Part shown: positions 25,702 through 34,454 of the stretch, one piece after another
Numbering within the stretch: the first letter of the stretch is position 1
Layout of the letters: each line of letters opens with the position of its first letter
Assembly: GCF_000019225.1 (NCBI RefSeq)
Contig: NC_010995.1
Span: 3,170,501 to 3,234,500 of the forward strand
Reading direction: 5' to 3'
Source of the DNA: Cellvibrio japonicus Ueda107
GTDB lineage: Bacteria; Pseudomonadota; Gammaproteobacteria; Pseudomonadales; Cellvibrionaceae
DNA: 64,000 nucleotides
Position numbers and translations under genes: made by a program
The notes under the pieces: model-generated
Database searches by the model: none
What the model saw: the letters and a program-made list of their open reading frames with translations, nothing else
Told to the model about the DNA's origin: nothing

Positions 25702-26439
25702 ATGAGCAAATTGATATACACCACCACCCTGCCCGGCAATGGCCACTGGTCACTCGAACTGCGCCGCGGCAGCCTGATGACCATCACCGACATCGAGGGC
25801 GGCGCCAATGTCGGTATGTTGTTTTACAACCCGCGCAACCTGCTGGAACGCTACAACGCCCCCGACACACTCAAGTGCCAGCACACGTTCAAACTGGAGC
25901 GCGGCAACTGCCTTTACTCGGATATGGGACGAATCTTCGCGTCCATTGTGGAAGACCATTCTGCAAACGGTGCCGGCAACTGGCACGACACCGTGTGCGG
26001 CACCAGCAATGCCCGGAGTGTTGCCTTACGCTGGGGCCAGCGCGATTATCAAACCGATCGCAACCAATGGCTGCAAAACGGTTACGACGCCTTTTTGGTG
26101 GAGCTGGCCAAATACGGATTAAGCCGCGCCGATATGGCATCCAACATTAATTGGTTCAGCAAAGTCGTGGCCGATGATGCCGGCAATATCCACCTGGACA
26201 CCGGCAACGCCTGTGCCGGCAACAGCGTCAGCCTGCGCTTTGAAATGGACACGCTGGTTGTACTCCACACCTGCCCTCACCCCTTAAACAACGCGGAAAA
26301 CTATCCCTTCAAACCGGTGCAGATTGAATTGGGTGAAGCGGATCCGGTAACAGCAGACGATTACTGCAAAAACTTCCGCCCGGAAAACCAGCGCGGGTTC
26401 CAGAACAACGAACTTTATTATCTCGCAGCAAAAAACTGA
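25702..26439 (+). CDS. DUF1989 / urea-carboxylase-associated protein, probable carboxyguanidine deiminase subunit
   Basis: A 245-residue protein of the DUF1989 family, the longer of two adjacent paralogues. Such pairs, once called urea carboxylase-associated proteins 1 and 2, were shown to form carboxyguanidine deiminase (CgdA/CgdB), which converts carboxyguanidine to allophanate with release of ammonia. Visible features are DIEGGANVGMLFYNPRNLLERYNAPDTLK, HDTVCGTSN (candidate metal or active-site Cys/His) and a C-terminal CPHPLNNAENYPFKPV motif with Cys and His. AGGAAA precedes the ATG by seven bases. I cannot say which of the two is CgdA. Confidence 0.88.
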   Translation: MSKLIYTTTLPGNGHWSLELRRGSLMTITDIEGGANVGMLFYNPRNLLERYNAPDTLKCQHTFKLERGNCLYSDMGRIFASIVEDHSANGAGNWHDTVCGTSNARSVALRWGQRDYQTDRNQWLQNGYDAFLVELAKYGLSRADMASNINWFSKVVADDAGNIHLDTGNACAGNSVSLRFEMDTLVVLHTCPHPLNNAENYPFKPVQIELGEADPVTADDYCKNFRPENQRGFQNNELYYLAAKN

Positions 26440-26456
26440 TTTGAGGCACCAACAAC

Positions 26457-27098
26457 ATGACACTCAAAGAAAGCACACGCAATCCAGAACAAGCCATCGC
26501 CCGCCACCAGGTCAAAGCCGGCGACTATTTCCTCGGTGAAATCAAACAGGGCCAAACCTTCCGCCTTGTCGACCTCGAAGGCAACCAGGCCGCCGACGTC
26601 CTGTTTTACAATGCCAAAGATCCCAGCGAGCGCTACAGCGCCATGGACACCATCCGCCACCAGGGCAATCTCTACCTGGGCGCGGGAACCACACTCATCT
26701 CCAACGCCAACAACGAACTGCTCGACATTGTCGCCGACACCTGTGGCCGCCACGACACCCTGGGCGGTGCCTGCGCCACCGAAAGCAACACCGTGCGTTA
26801 CAGCCTGGAAAAGCGCTGCATGCATGCCTGCCGCGACAGCTGGATGCTCGCCATTGCCGAACACCCGGAATTCGGTATCCACAAACGCGATATCACCCAC
26901 AACATCAACTTTTTTATGAATGTACCGGTAACTGCACAAGGAGGCCTCACCTTCGCAGATGGCATATCGGCACCGGGTAAATACGTCGAGCTGACGGCCA
27001 AGATGGACATCGTCATGTTGATCTCCAACTGCCCGCAGCTAAACAACCCCTGCAACGGTTACAACCCCACCCCCATTGATGTGATTGTGTGGAACTGA
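26457..27098 (+). CDS. DUF1989 / urea-carboxylase-associated protein, probable second carboxyguanidine deiminase subunit
   Basis: A 213-residue paralogue of the preceding protein. The shared framework is LVDLEGNQAADVLFYNAKDPSERYSAMDTIR, with HDTLGGACA and the C-terminal SNCPQLNNPCNGYNP at positions equivalent to HDTVCGTSN and CPHPLNNAENYP. GAGG lies upstream of the ATG, 17 bases after the previous stop, so the two subunits are co-translated in a fixed ratio. Presumed role: deimination of carboxyguanidine made by the downstream carboxylase. A small hairpin (27132-27147, CAGTGG/CCACTG) lies in the 87-base gap to the carboxylase gene. Confidence 0.88.
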   Translation: MTLKESTRNPEQAIARHQVKAGDYFLGEIKQGQTFRLVDLEGNQAADVLFYNAKDPSERYSAMDTIRHQGNLYLGAGTTLISNANNELLDIVADTCGRHDTLGGACATESNTVRYSLEKRCMHACRDSWMLAIAEHPEFGIHKRDITHNINFFMNVPVTAQGGLTFADGISAPGKYVELTAKMDIVMLISNCPQLNNPCNGYNPTPIDVIVWN

Positions 27099-27185
27099 GT
27101 TAAAAACGCTTGCCGACCAGTTAAAACACCTCAGTGGACGACCACTGTTGTACTTCACCCACGGGACGGCCCGTCGGAGCATTCC

Positions 27186-30100
27186 ATGTTCGCCAAAGTA
27201 CTCGTTGCCAACCGCGGCGCCATCGCCACGCGTATCATTCGCACCCTGAAAAAACTCAACATCCATGCGATCGCCATTTACGCCGAATCGGATGCAGATT
27301 CACTGCATGTCCGCCTCGCCGACGAAGCCTGGTCCCTGGGAGAAGGCGCAGCGGCACACACCTACCTGGATCGGCAAAAAATTATCGCCATTGCCCGGCA
27401 AACCGGTGCACAGGCAATACACCCCGGATACGGTTTCCTCAGTGAAAATGCCAGCTTTGTTGCGGAATGCGAAGCCGCCGACATTGTGTTTATCGGCCCC
27501 ACCGCCGAACAAATGATTACCTTTGGCTTAAAACACAAAGCGCGGGAATTGGCGCAGGCAGCCGGCGTTCCCCTCTGCCCCGGCACCGACCTGTTACCCA
27601 GCCTGGAAGACGCCACCCAAGCCGCAAATTGCATCGGCTACCCGGTGATGCTCAAAAGTACCGCCGGCGGCGGCGGTATCGGCATGCAGCTGTGCCATAG
27701 CGACAGCGAGCTGATCGCCGCCTTTGACAGTGTGAAGCGATTGGGCAAAAACAACTTTGCCGACGATGGGGTATTTCTCGAAAAATTTATCGCCGCTGCC
27801 CGCCATATCGAAGTGCAGGTGTTTGGCGATGGCCAGGGTACAGCCGTGGCCATCGGTGAGCGCGACTGCTCCAGCCAGCGCCGCAACCAGAAAGTGGTCG
27901 AGGAATGCCCGGCGCCCAACCTTCCCGAGGCACAGCGACAGGCTATGCAACAGGTCGCCGAGCAACTCTTGGCCTCCGTCTGTTATCGCAATGCAGGCAC
28001 GGTTGAATTTATTTATGACTCGCTCGACAACCGTTTTTATTTTCTCGAAGTCAACACCCGCTTACAGGTCGAGCATGGCGTCACCGAGGAAGTCTACAGT
28101 GTTGATCTGGTTGAGTGGATGCTGAAGCAGGCCGCCGGTGAACTGGGCAACCTGCGCGCGTTGCGCGCCCCCTTATCCCCCCGAGGTCACGCTATCCAGG
28201 TACGGGTCTATGCAGAAGACCCGGTACTGAATTTCCAACCCTGCGCCGGTTTGCTCAGCAAGGTGGAATTCCCGGCAACCAGCGACCAGGTTCGTATCGA
28301 TCACTGGATTGAAAGCGGTATTGAAGTGCCGGCGTATTTTGATCCGATGCTGGCCAAGATTATTGTCAAGGGCGACAACCGCACCCAAGCCCTGGCGCGC
28401 CTTGACAACACGTTGGCACACACACATATCTATGGCATAGAAACCAATCTGGGCTACCTGCGTCGCCTGCTGCAGGATGACACCCTGGTCCAGGGCAAGA
28501 TGACAACACGCTACCTCAATCACTTTATCTACCAGGCACCGCGTATCGATGTATTGCAGGGCGGAACCCAAACCACCATCCAGGACTACCCCGGTCGCCA
28601 GGGTTATTGGCATGTCGGTGTTCCCACTTCCGGCCCTTTCGACAGCTACTCATTTCGCCTGGGTAATCGCCTGCTCAATAATCCGCAAACCGCGGCCGGT
28701 TTGGAAATTACCCTGCAAGGCCCCCTGCTCAAATTTGGCGGCGCTACCCATATCGTCATCACCGGCGCCGCCATAGAGGCAAAGCTGGATGGCAAGCCGT
28801 TATCGCTCAACCAGGTACACGCTATCAACGCGGGCCAGCAATTGCATTTGGGGCGGATCACTACCGGTGCGCGCGCCTATTTGTGTGTGGCAGGTGGCAT
28901 CCAGTGCCCGGATTACCTGGGTGCAAAATCCACCTTCACCCTGGGACAATTCGGCGGCCATAACGGTCGCGCCCTGCGTGCCGGCGATGTGTTAGCACTC
29001 AGCCACGACACCGCATTATTAGCAGCCGATACGGGCAACCTAGCAACTGACACCACCTTACCAGACGATTTATTACCAACGATTGGCAACCACTGGGAAC
29101 TACGGGTTATCTACGGCCCCCATGGTGCGCCGGATTTTTTTACCGACCGGGACATCAACACCTTTTTCGCAACAGATTGGGAAGTGCATTACAACTCCAG
29201 TCGCACCGGCGTGCGCCTGATCGGCCCCAAACCCGAATGGGCGCGCAGCTCCGGCGGTGAAGCCGGCATGCACCCCTCCAATATCCACGACAACGCCTAT
29301 GCGTTTGGCACCGTGGATTTTACCGGCGATATGCCGGTAATCCTCGGCCCGGACGGCCCTTCACTGGGCGGCTTTGTTTGCCCGGCGACGGTCATCACCG
29401 CCGACTTGTGGAAGCTGGGACAAGTGCGGGCGGGCGATAAAATCCGCTTTGTTCCCATCGCGATTGAAGATGCCGTTGCACTGGAAAAAGCACAATGCCA
29501 CACACTGCACTCGTTGACGGCAAGGCCCCATGACTATCAACCTGTCGTGCCCGACACACCGATTGTGCAAACCCTGCCGGCAGAGGAATTTGGTGAGGAT
29601 ATTGTCTACCGTGTCGCGGGCGATCATTTTTTATTGGTCGAATATGGCCCACTGGAACTGGATATTCAATTGCGCTTCCGCGCCCATGCGCTCATGCAAT
29701 GGCTGGAAAAAAATTCCCTGCCCGGCTTGCGTGAACTCACCCCCGGCATACGCTCACTGCAAATCCACTACGACAGCCAGCAACTAGCGCTACCACTCTT
29801 GCTGGCTCACTTAAAACAGGCAGAGCAGGCACTGATAACACAACTGGCAGAGCTGCGCGTCCCTTCGCGCATTGTCCATTTGCCCCTGAGCTGGGATGAC
29901 GAGGCCTGTCAGATTGCCATTCAAAAATATATGCAGTCTGTGCGCGCCAATGCCCCCTGGTGCCCCAGCAACCTGGAGTTTATTCGTCGCATCAATGGGC
30001 TGGACAGTATCGAAGCGGTCAAAGACATCGTCTTCAACGCCTCTTATCTGGTCATGGGGTTGGGCGATGTTTACCTGGGCGCACCGGTTGCCACACCGGT

Positions 30101-30803
30101 AGATCCCCGCCACCGTTTGGTCACCACCAAATACAACCCGGCACGCACCTGGACAGCGGAAAACTCAGTCGGCATTGGCGGTTCTTACCTGTGTATTTAC
30201 GGCATGGAAGGCCCCGGTGGCTACCAGTTTGTCGGTCGCACCCTGCAAATGTGGAACCGCTATCGCAAAACGCGCGAATTCCAACAGCCCTGGCTGCTCA
30301 ACTTCTTCGACCAGATACGTTTCTACCCGGTCAGTGCCGAAGAGTTACAGCGCATCCGCCGCGACTTTCCCCAGGGCCGTTACAACATCACGATTGAGGA
30401 CAGCAGCTTCAGCCTGAGCGAATACCAGCACTTTATCGATCAACAGGCCGACTCAATTAACAATTTCAAACACCAGCGCGAACAAGCCTTCGACCAGGAG
30501 CTTGCACGTTGGCATGCCAACGGCCAATTCAACTACGAACAGGCAGAAATCGTCGAAGACAGCGAGGAAACGGAACTGCCCGAAGACGCCATCCGCATCG
30601 ACAGCTCCGTCTCCGGCAGCGTCTGGCAAACACAGGTCAAGGTAGGACAAGCGGTAAACGCCGGCGACATCCTGCTCATCCTCGAATCCATGAAAATGGA
30701 AATCAACATCACGGCTCCCTGTGCAGGCACAGTGACGCATCTGTTGAAAACAGATGGCGCAAGAGTGCAGGCAGGGCAGACGTTGGTGGTGTTGGGAAAT
30801 TAA
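27186..30803 (+). CDS. Biotin-dependent guanidine carboxylase (urea carboxylase family)
   Basis: A single 1205-residue chain that carboxylates guanidine with ATP and bicarbonate. Order: biotin carboxylase domain (about 1-450; ANRGAIATRII, ATP-grasp glycine loop TAGGGGIGMQL, EVNTRLQVEHGVTEEVY), a carboxyltransferase part made of KipA-like and KipI-like modules (about 465-1080; LQGGTQTTIQDYPGRQGYW, SSGGEAGMHPSNIHD, VVPDTPIVQTLPAE), and a C-terminal biotinyl domain with ESMKME (biotin lysine K1170). GGAG precedes the ATG. It is commonly annotated urea carboxylase, but the riboswitch and DUF1989 pair argue for guanidine as substrate. There is no fused or adjacent allophanate hydrolase. Confidence 0.93.
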   Translation: MFAKVLVANRGAIATRIIRTLKKLNIHAIAIYAESDADSLHVRLADEAWSLGEGAAAHTYLDRQKIIAIARQTGAQAIHPGYGFLSENASFVAECEAADIVFIGPTAEQMITFGLKHKARELAQAAGVPLCPGTDLLPSLEDATQAANCIGYPVMLKSTAGGGGIGMQLCHSDSELIAAFDSVKRLGKNNFADDGVFLEKFIAAARHIEVQVFGDGQGTAVAIGERDCSSQRRNQKVVEECPAPNLPEAQRQAMQQVAEQLLASVCYRNAGTVEFIYDSLDNRFYFLEVNTRLQVEHGVTEEVYSVDLVEWMLKQAAGELGNLRALRAPLSPRGHAIQVRVYAEDPVLNFQPCAGLLSKVEFPATSDQVRIDHWIESGIEVPAYFDPMLAKIIVKGDNRTQALARLDNTLAHTHIYGIETNLGYLRRLLQDDTLVQGKMTTRYLNHFIYQAPRIDVLQGGTQTTIQDYPGRQGYWHVGVPTSGPFDSYSFRLGNRLLNNPQTAAGLEITLQGPLLKFGGATHIVITGAAIEAKLDGKPLSLNQVHAINAGQQLHLGRITTGARAYLCVAGGIQCPDYLGAKSTFTLGQFGGHNGRALRAGDVLALSHDTALLAADTGNLATDTTLPDDLLPTIGNHWELRVIYGPHGAPDFFTDRDINTFFATDWEVHYNSSRTGVRLIGPKPEWARSSGGEAGMHPSNIHDNAYAFGTVDFTGDMPVILGPDGPSLGGFVCPATVITADLWKLGQVRAGDKIRFVPIAIEDAVALEKAQCHTLHSLTARPHDYQPVVPDTPIVQTLPAEEFGEDIVYRVAGDHFLLVEYGPLELDIQLRFRAHALMQWLEKNSLPGLRELTPGIRSLQIHYDSQQLALPLLLAHLKQAEQALITQLAELRVPSRIVHLPLSWDDEACQIAIQKYMQSVRANAPWCPSNLEFIRRINGLDSIEAVKDIVFNASYLVMGLGDVYLGAPVATPVDPRHRLVTTKYNPARTWTAENSVGIGGSYLCIYGMEGPGGYQFVGRTLQMWNRYRKTREFQQPWLLNFFDQIRFYPVSAEELQRIRRDFPQGRYNITIEDSSFSLSEYQHFIDQQADSINNFKHQREQAFDQELARWHANGQFNYEQAEIVEDSEETELPEDAIRIDSSVSGSVWQTQVKVGQAVNAGDILLILESMKMEINITAPCAGTVTHLLKTDGARVQAGQTLVVLGN

Positions 30804-30818
30804 ATCATTAATAACAAA

Positions 30819-30839
30819 AACCCGGCCTAAAGCCGGGTT
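30819..30839 (-). terminator. Terminator between guanidine carboxylase and DUF1631 copy 2
   Basis: An 8-bp stem AACCCGGC/GCCGGGTT. The T-tract (TTTTTGTTATT) is on the minus strand, so it best serves the convergent DUF1631 gene; on the plus strand it could still act as an mRNA end for the operon. Confidence 0.75.
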
Positions 30840-30869
30840 AAGATTCCTGGGAGATACAACAAGAAATCG

Positions 30870-33335
30870 TCAGTTACTTGAACGCTTGTCGCGCAAGCTG
30901 CTAATAACAGACTCCAGGGCACGATCAAACAACATGCCATCATCGAGAATAGTCAGGCGTTTGGTTTGCAGGGCAAGTGCCAGGCTTTCACGGCTTTCTT
31001 CCGCGACTTTCATGCCGGCGCGATTAACGAAGATATATTTTCCTACTGAGCGAATCACCGCAGCCAGGCGACAGCGGTATTTTTCACCGCCCTCACCTTG
31101 CATTTCAAACCAGGTGCCTTGCGTAATATTGCTGACCAGCGCCAAATGCTGTGCATCAATCTGGGCACTGGTGCTTACCTGGGTAGACTCTGTGGACTGA
31201 GCATCCTGTTCCACATCGTTCACGACAATAAATGTCTCTGGTACTGCTGATGCCTGCTCCTCATTAGCAGCGACATCGGCTAAGGGTGCTGGTACCGGTA
31301 TTGCAGACTCGGGATCTATTGCCGGCGGGATAACAACCGGTTCACTGACAGGTGCTGATACTCCCGCATTAACCTCTTGCTGCACAGATTCCGTTACAGG
31401 AGCCAATAGTGGCTCAGCTGCAGAGACTTCCGGTTTTGGTGCAGTAGTAAGTGGCTTGGTATCAGCAATCGCCGGTTTTGCCGCTTCACCGCCACGCAGG
31501 CGAGCCAAGTGGATGGTTTCCAGCTGTTTGAATAACTGGGTAGTTTCAAAGGGACTGAAAGAAATGCTTTCCAAACCGGTACGCAGCTTTTGTAACAGAT
31601 CGGGAACCAGTTTCAGTAAACGCTGGCGATTATCCTTATCCATAGCCGCGGTAACACTCCACACCAGCTGGTGTGCGGTGACACAGCGATCTTTCCATTC
31701 CTGGCTGCCAACACCCTGCTTAAGGCAGGTAATAAACATGACGTTTGCCCACGCCTCCCGCAGCATTTTGCTGGCAGCGACCGGGATATCGTGTCCACGA
31801 CAAATACGGTTAAGTTCGGCATCCACCTGGGCGCGGGCGCGCTCGGATTTTGCTTTGCCATCCTCCGCATCAATAGTGCGCTGTTCCAGGATTTGCGCGC
31901 GGCGTTTTTCCTTTTCCAGATAAGAACGGAAGTCAACCAGCAACCGCTCAAAAATGCTCATATCCGTTTCGAAATCACGCAGGATAGTGCTTACGGTCTC
32001 CTGCATTTTTTCGTACAGGCCATCCTTACGCTGGCTGTCTTCAGCCGTTTCCTGCCATCCAAGACAAGCCATCGCCATTTCGTTTAACAGGCGACGCGCA
32101 GGATGTCCGCCTTTACTAAAAAAGGTTTTATCTGCAATAGCTACTTTCACCATAGGGATCTGTAAGCGGCCAATCAGCGCCTTCATAGGTGCTGCCAGGT
32201 TGCGATCGTCGAGGATAAACTCAAACATCATACTGACGAGGTTAATAACGTCGTCATCCACCTGATTAATGGCAGCAGGCTTTTGATCCGCCGAAGATGC
32301 CAGCAATTCACTGAGCAAAGAGCGCAGGTTCACCGGAGCTGACACACTGGCAACCGGCATATTCTGATGCTGGGCCAGCGAAAGCGCTTTCAACAGGTCG
32401 CGTGAGGATATTTCTTCACCCACCTCGGCAGGTTGTGCATGAGTGCGGGAGGTTGAGCCCAATAAATCCCTCAGGGTATGAAGTACCTGATTGGTTTGAT
32501 CATCGTAACCAGCTGTACTGCCAGCCGAACCTGTTGGCGCCATACCAGAACCGATACCTGCACCATAATGGTTGGATGGAGCCTGGGGCTGTGATGGTCT
32601 TTTAGGGCGTAATTCCTGTTTGAGTGATGGGAGGATATTGGCATCAATCAGCGTTTGGTTGAGCGATTCAAACAATTTACCCAGTTTGCTCATCACCAGG
32701 TTATCGAACAACTTGAACAGAACCAGCTTGGCCTTGACATCAATATTGAGCGACTGGGTAGAATCGGTAAATGCATGACAAATGACGTCTGCACCAATAG
32801 GATTATTTTTTTGGTAAACCTTGACGGGAACCAGGTGGTCAATACGCAAGGTCAAGTGCTGGATAAGTTCGGCAAATTGCTCATTGGCCTTATTGATCAT
32901 GCCCTCCGTAGCAACCATCTCCTCCAGCTCATCATTCTTTACCAGGGACAACTCATCCAGGGAGAAAGGCTTTTCTTCTTTTTGCTGTTCATCACGGTAG
33001 GCATTGTGATCAAATAACTGGGCAAATTTAACATCAATGCTGCGGAAAAAGCTGGCTTCCATGGTACGACGACGTATACGCACTTCGCGCATGGAGTCGA
33101 AATACAGGTTTTGATCGTGGTTGCTGTTGGCTTTATCTGCCAGTTCGAACATGGCGTCATCAACCTTGTCGAACAGCTCACGCAGCATGGTTTGCAACTG
33201 CTGGCGAGCCTTGTCGCGCAAGGTGTGCATAGCCGCAGGCATGCGTGTCAGTACTATAGGCGCCTGGGTAGAGGTATTGCGCTCAGGGTTCAGTTGAACA
33301 ACCTTTTTGGGGTCGGTCTTCATCTGTTCGGACAT
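30870..33335 (-). CDS. DUF1631 family protein (copy 2)
   Basis: An 821-residue homologue of the 19794-22241 protein. Shared blocks include DKTFFSKGGHPARRLLNEMAMACLGW, FERLLVDFRSYLEKEKRRAQILEQRTI and a C-terminal beta-rich module (GTWFEMQGEGGEKYRCRLAAVI, YIFVNRAGMKVAEESRESLALAL). It differs in the middle: here a Gly/Ser-rich loop at about 255-275 and a long Pro/Ala/Val-rich stretch at about 610-720 before the last module. Its position next to nadC and the pil genes is the same as in Pseudomonas (PA4523 type), so I take this as the orthologous, ancestral copy. No PilZ gene follows. The function is unknown. A TATACT at about 20 bases upstream in the AT-rich leader may be its -10 box. Confidence 0.88.
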   Translation of the reverse strand: MSEQMKTDPKKVVQLNPERNTSTQAPIVLTRMPAAMHTLRDKARQQLQTMLRELFDKVDDAMFELADKANSNHDQNLYFDSMREVRIRRRTMEASFFRSIDVKFAQLFDHNAYRDEQQKEEKPFSLDELSLVKNDELEEMVATEGMINKANEQFAELIQHLTLRIDHLVPVKVYQKNNPIGADVICHAFTDSTQSLNIDVKAKLVLFKLFDNLVMSKLGKLFESLNQTLIDANILPSLKQELRPKRPSQPQAPSNHYGAGIGSGMAPTGSAGSTAGYDDQTNQVLHTLRDLLGSTSRTHAQPAEVGEEISSRDLLKALSLAQHQNMPVASVSAPVNLRSLLSELLASSADQKPAAINQVDDDVINLVSMMFEFILDDRNLAAPMKALIGRLQIPMVKVAIADKTFFSKGGHPARRLLNEMAMACLGWQETAEDSQRKDGLYEKMQETVSTILRDFETDMSIFERLLVDFRSYLEKEKRRAQILEQRTIDAEDGKAKSERARAQVDAELNRICRGHDIPVAASKMLREAWANVMFITCLKQGVGSQEWKDRCVTAHQLVWSVTAAMDKDNRQRLLKLVPDLLQKLRTGLESISFSPFETTQLFKQLETIHLARLRGGEAAKPAIADTKPLTTAPKPEVSAAEPLLAPVTESVQQEVNAGVSAPVSEPVVIPPAIDPESAIPVPAPLADVAANEEQASAVPETFIVVNDVEQDAQSTESTQVSTSAQIDAQHLALVSNITQGTWFEMQGEGGEKYRCRLAAVIRSVGKYIFVNRAGMKVAEESRESLALALQTKRLTILDDGMLFDRALESVISSLRDKRSSN

Positions 33336-33536
33336 GGTGGTTTACCATTAGTGAAAACTAGCGTCACTTGAGTATAACCAAGCCGGTTTTCCGCTAAATA
33401 ACTAAATGTCGATACCGAGAGACATATCACAAATCGCTATAACTCATCGTTTGATTTATAGTATTTTAATTAACATTTAGAATTAGACGCTTACTTAAAC
33501 GCCAGTCAAGCCTGATCACTTTTTGAGCCCAACACA

Positions 33537-34421
33537 ATGTCTACCTGCTTAAATATCCAGCCGATTACTCCAGCCCTACTGAGTGACATAACCGAAAGCG
33601 TCATGCGGGCGTTGAGTGAGGACATAGGTAGCGGAGACATTACGGCGCAGCTAATCCCCGCACAAAACACGGCAAGTGCCCGTGTCATCACGCGTGAAGA
33701 CTGTGTATTTTGCGGCCGACTTTGGGTCGAGGAAGTATTTCGGCAACTTGATAGCGAGGTCGCAATAGAATGGCATGTAGAAGACGGTGATCAAGTCAAA
33801 GCCAATACAGCCCTATTCTCCCTGCGCGGCCCCGCGCGCAGCCTGTTAACCGGCGAAAGAACTGCACTTAACTTTGTACAAACCCTATCGGGTACAGCCA
33901 CCGTCAGCCGTCATTACGCGCAACAGGTTGCACATACCGGGGTAAAACTCCTGGACACCCGCAAAACCATTCCCGGATTACGCCTGGCACAAAAATATGC
34001 TGTCACCTGCGGCGGTTGCTTTAACCACCGCATCGGACTCTACGATGCCTTCCTGATCAAAGAAAACCATATTGCCGCCTGTGGAAGTATTGCCCAGGCA
34101 GTTGCTGAAGCCCATCGCATAGCACCAGGCAAACCCGTTGAAGTAGAAGTGGAAAACTTCGCAGAGCTGAATCAAGCGCTGCAGGCAAATGCAGACATTA
34201 TTATGCTGGATAACTTTTCGGTGGACGATATGAAAAAAGCCGTAGCAATGACCGCAGGCAGGGCAAAACTGGAAGCCTCCGGTAATATCACCAGTGAAAC
34301 ACTGGTGACCATCGCGGAAACGGGGGTGGATTTTATTTCGATTGGTGGGTTAACCAAGCATTGTCGGGCAGTGGATTTGTCGATGCGGGTGACAACCAAC
34401 ACTCAACACAAACCACGCTAA
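33537..34421 (+). CDS. nadC: Nicotinate-nucleotide pyrophosphorylase (quinolinate phosphoribosyltransferase)
   Basis: De novo NAD synthesis: quinolinate plus PRPP gives nicotinate mononucleotide, CO2 and PPi. It is 294 residues, the normal length. Typical motifs: N-terminal EDIGSGDITAQLIP, RTALNFVQTLSGTAT, LLDTRKTIPGLRLAQKYAVTCGG, NHRIGLYDAFLIKENH, EVEVENFAEL, IMLDNFSVDDMKKAV, LEASGNI and the phosphate-binding DFISIGGLTKH near the end. It stands divergent from DUF1631 copy 2 with a 200-base AT-rich spacer, and convergent with the pilin module. Confidence 0.97.
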   Translation: MSTCLNIQPITPALLSDITESVMRALSEDIGSGDITAQLIPAQNTASARVITREDCVFCGRLWVEEVFRQLDSEVAIEWHVEDGDQVKANTALFSLRGPARSLLTGERTALNFVQTLSGTATVSRHYAQQVAHTGVKLLDTRKTIPGLRLAQKYAVTCGGCFNHRIGLYDAFLIKENHIAACGSIAQAVAEAHRIAPGKPVEVEVENFAELNQALQANADIIMLDNFSVDDMKKAVAMTAGRAKLEASGNITSETLVTIAETGVDFISIGGLTKHCRAVDLSMRVTTNTQHKPR

Positions 34422-34454
34422 CAAATTGAACCAATGGCTATACACGCATCCTGA

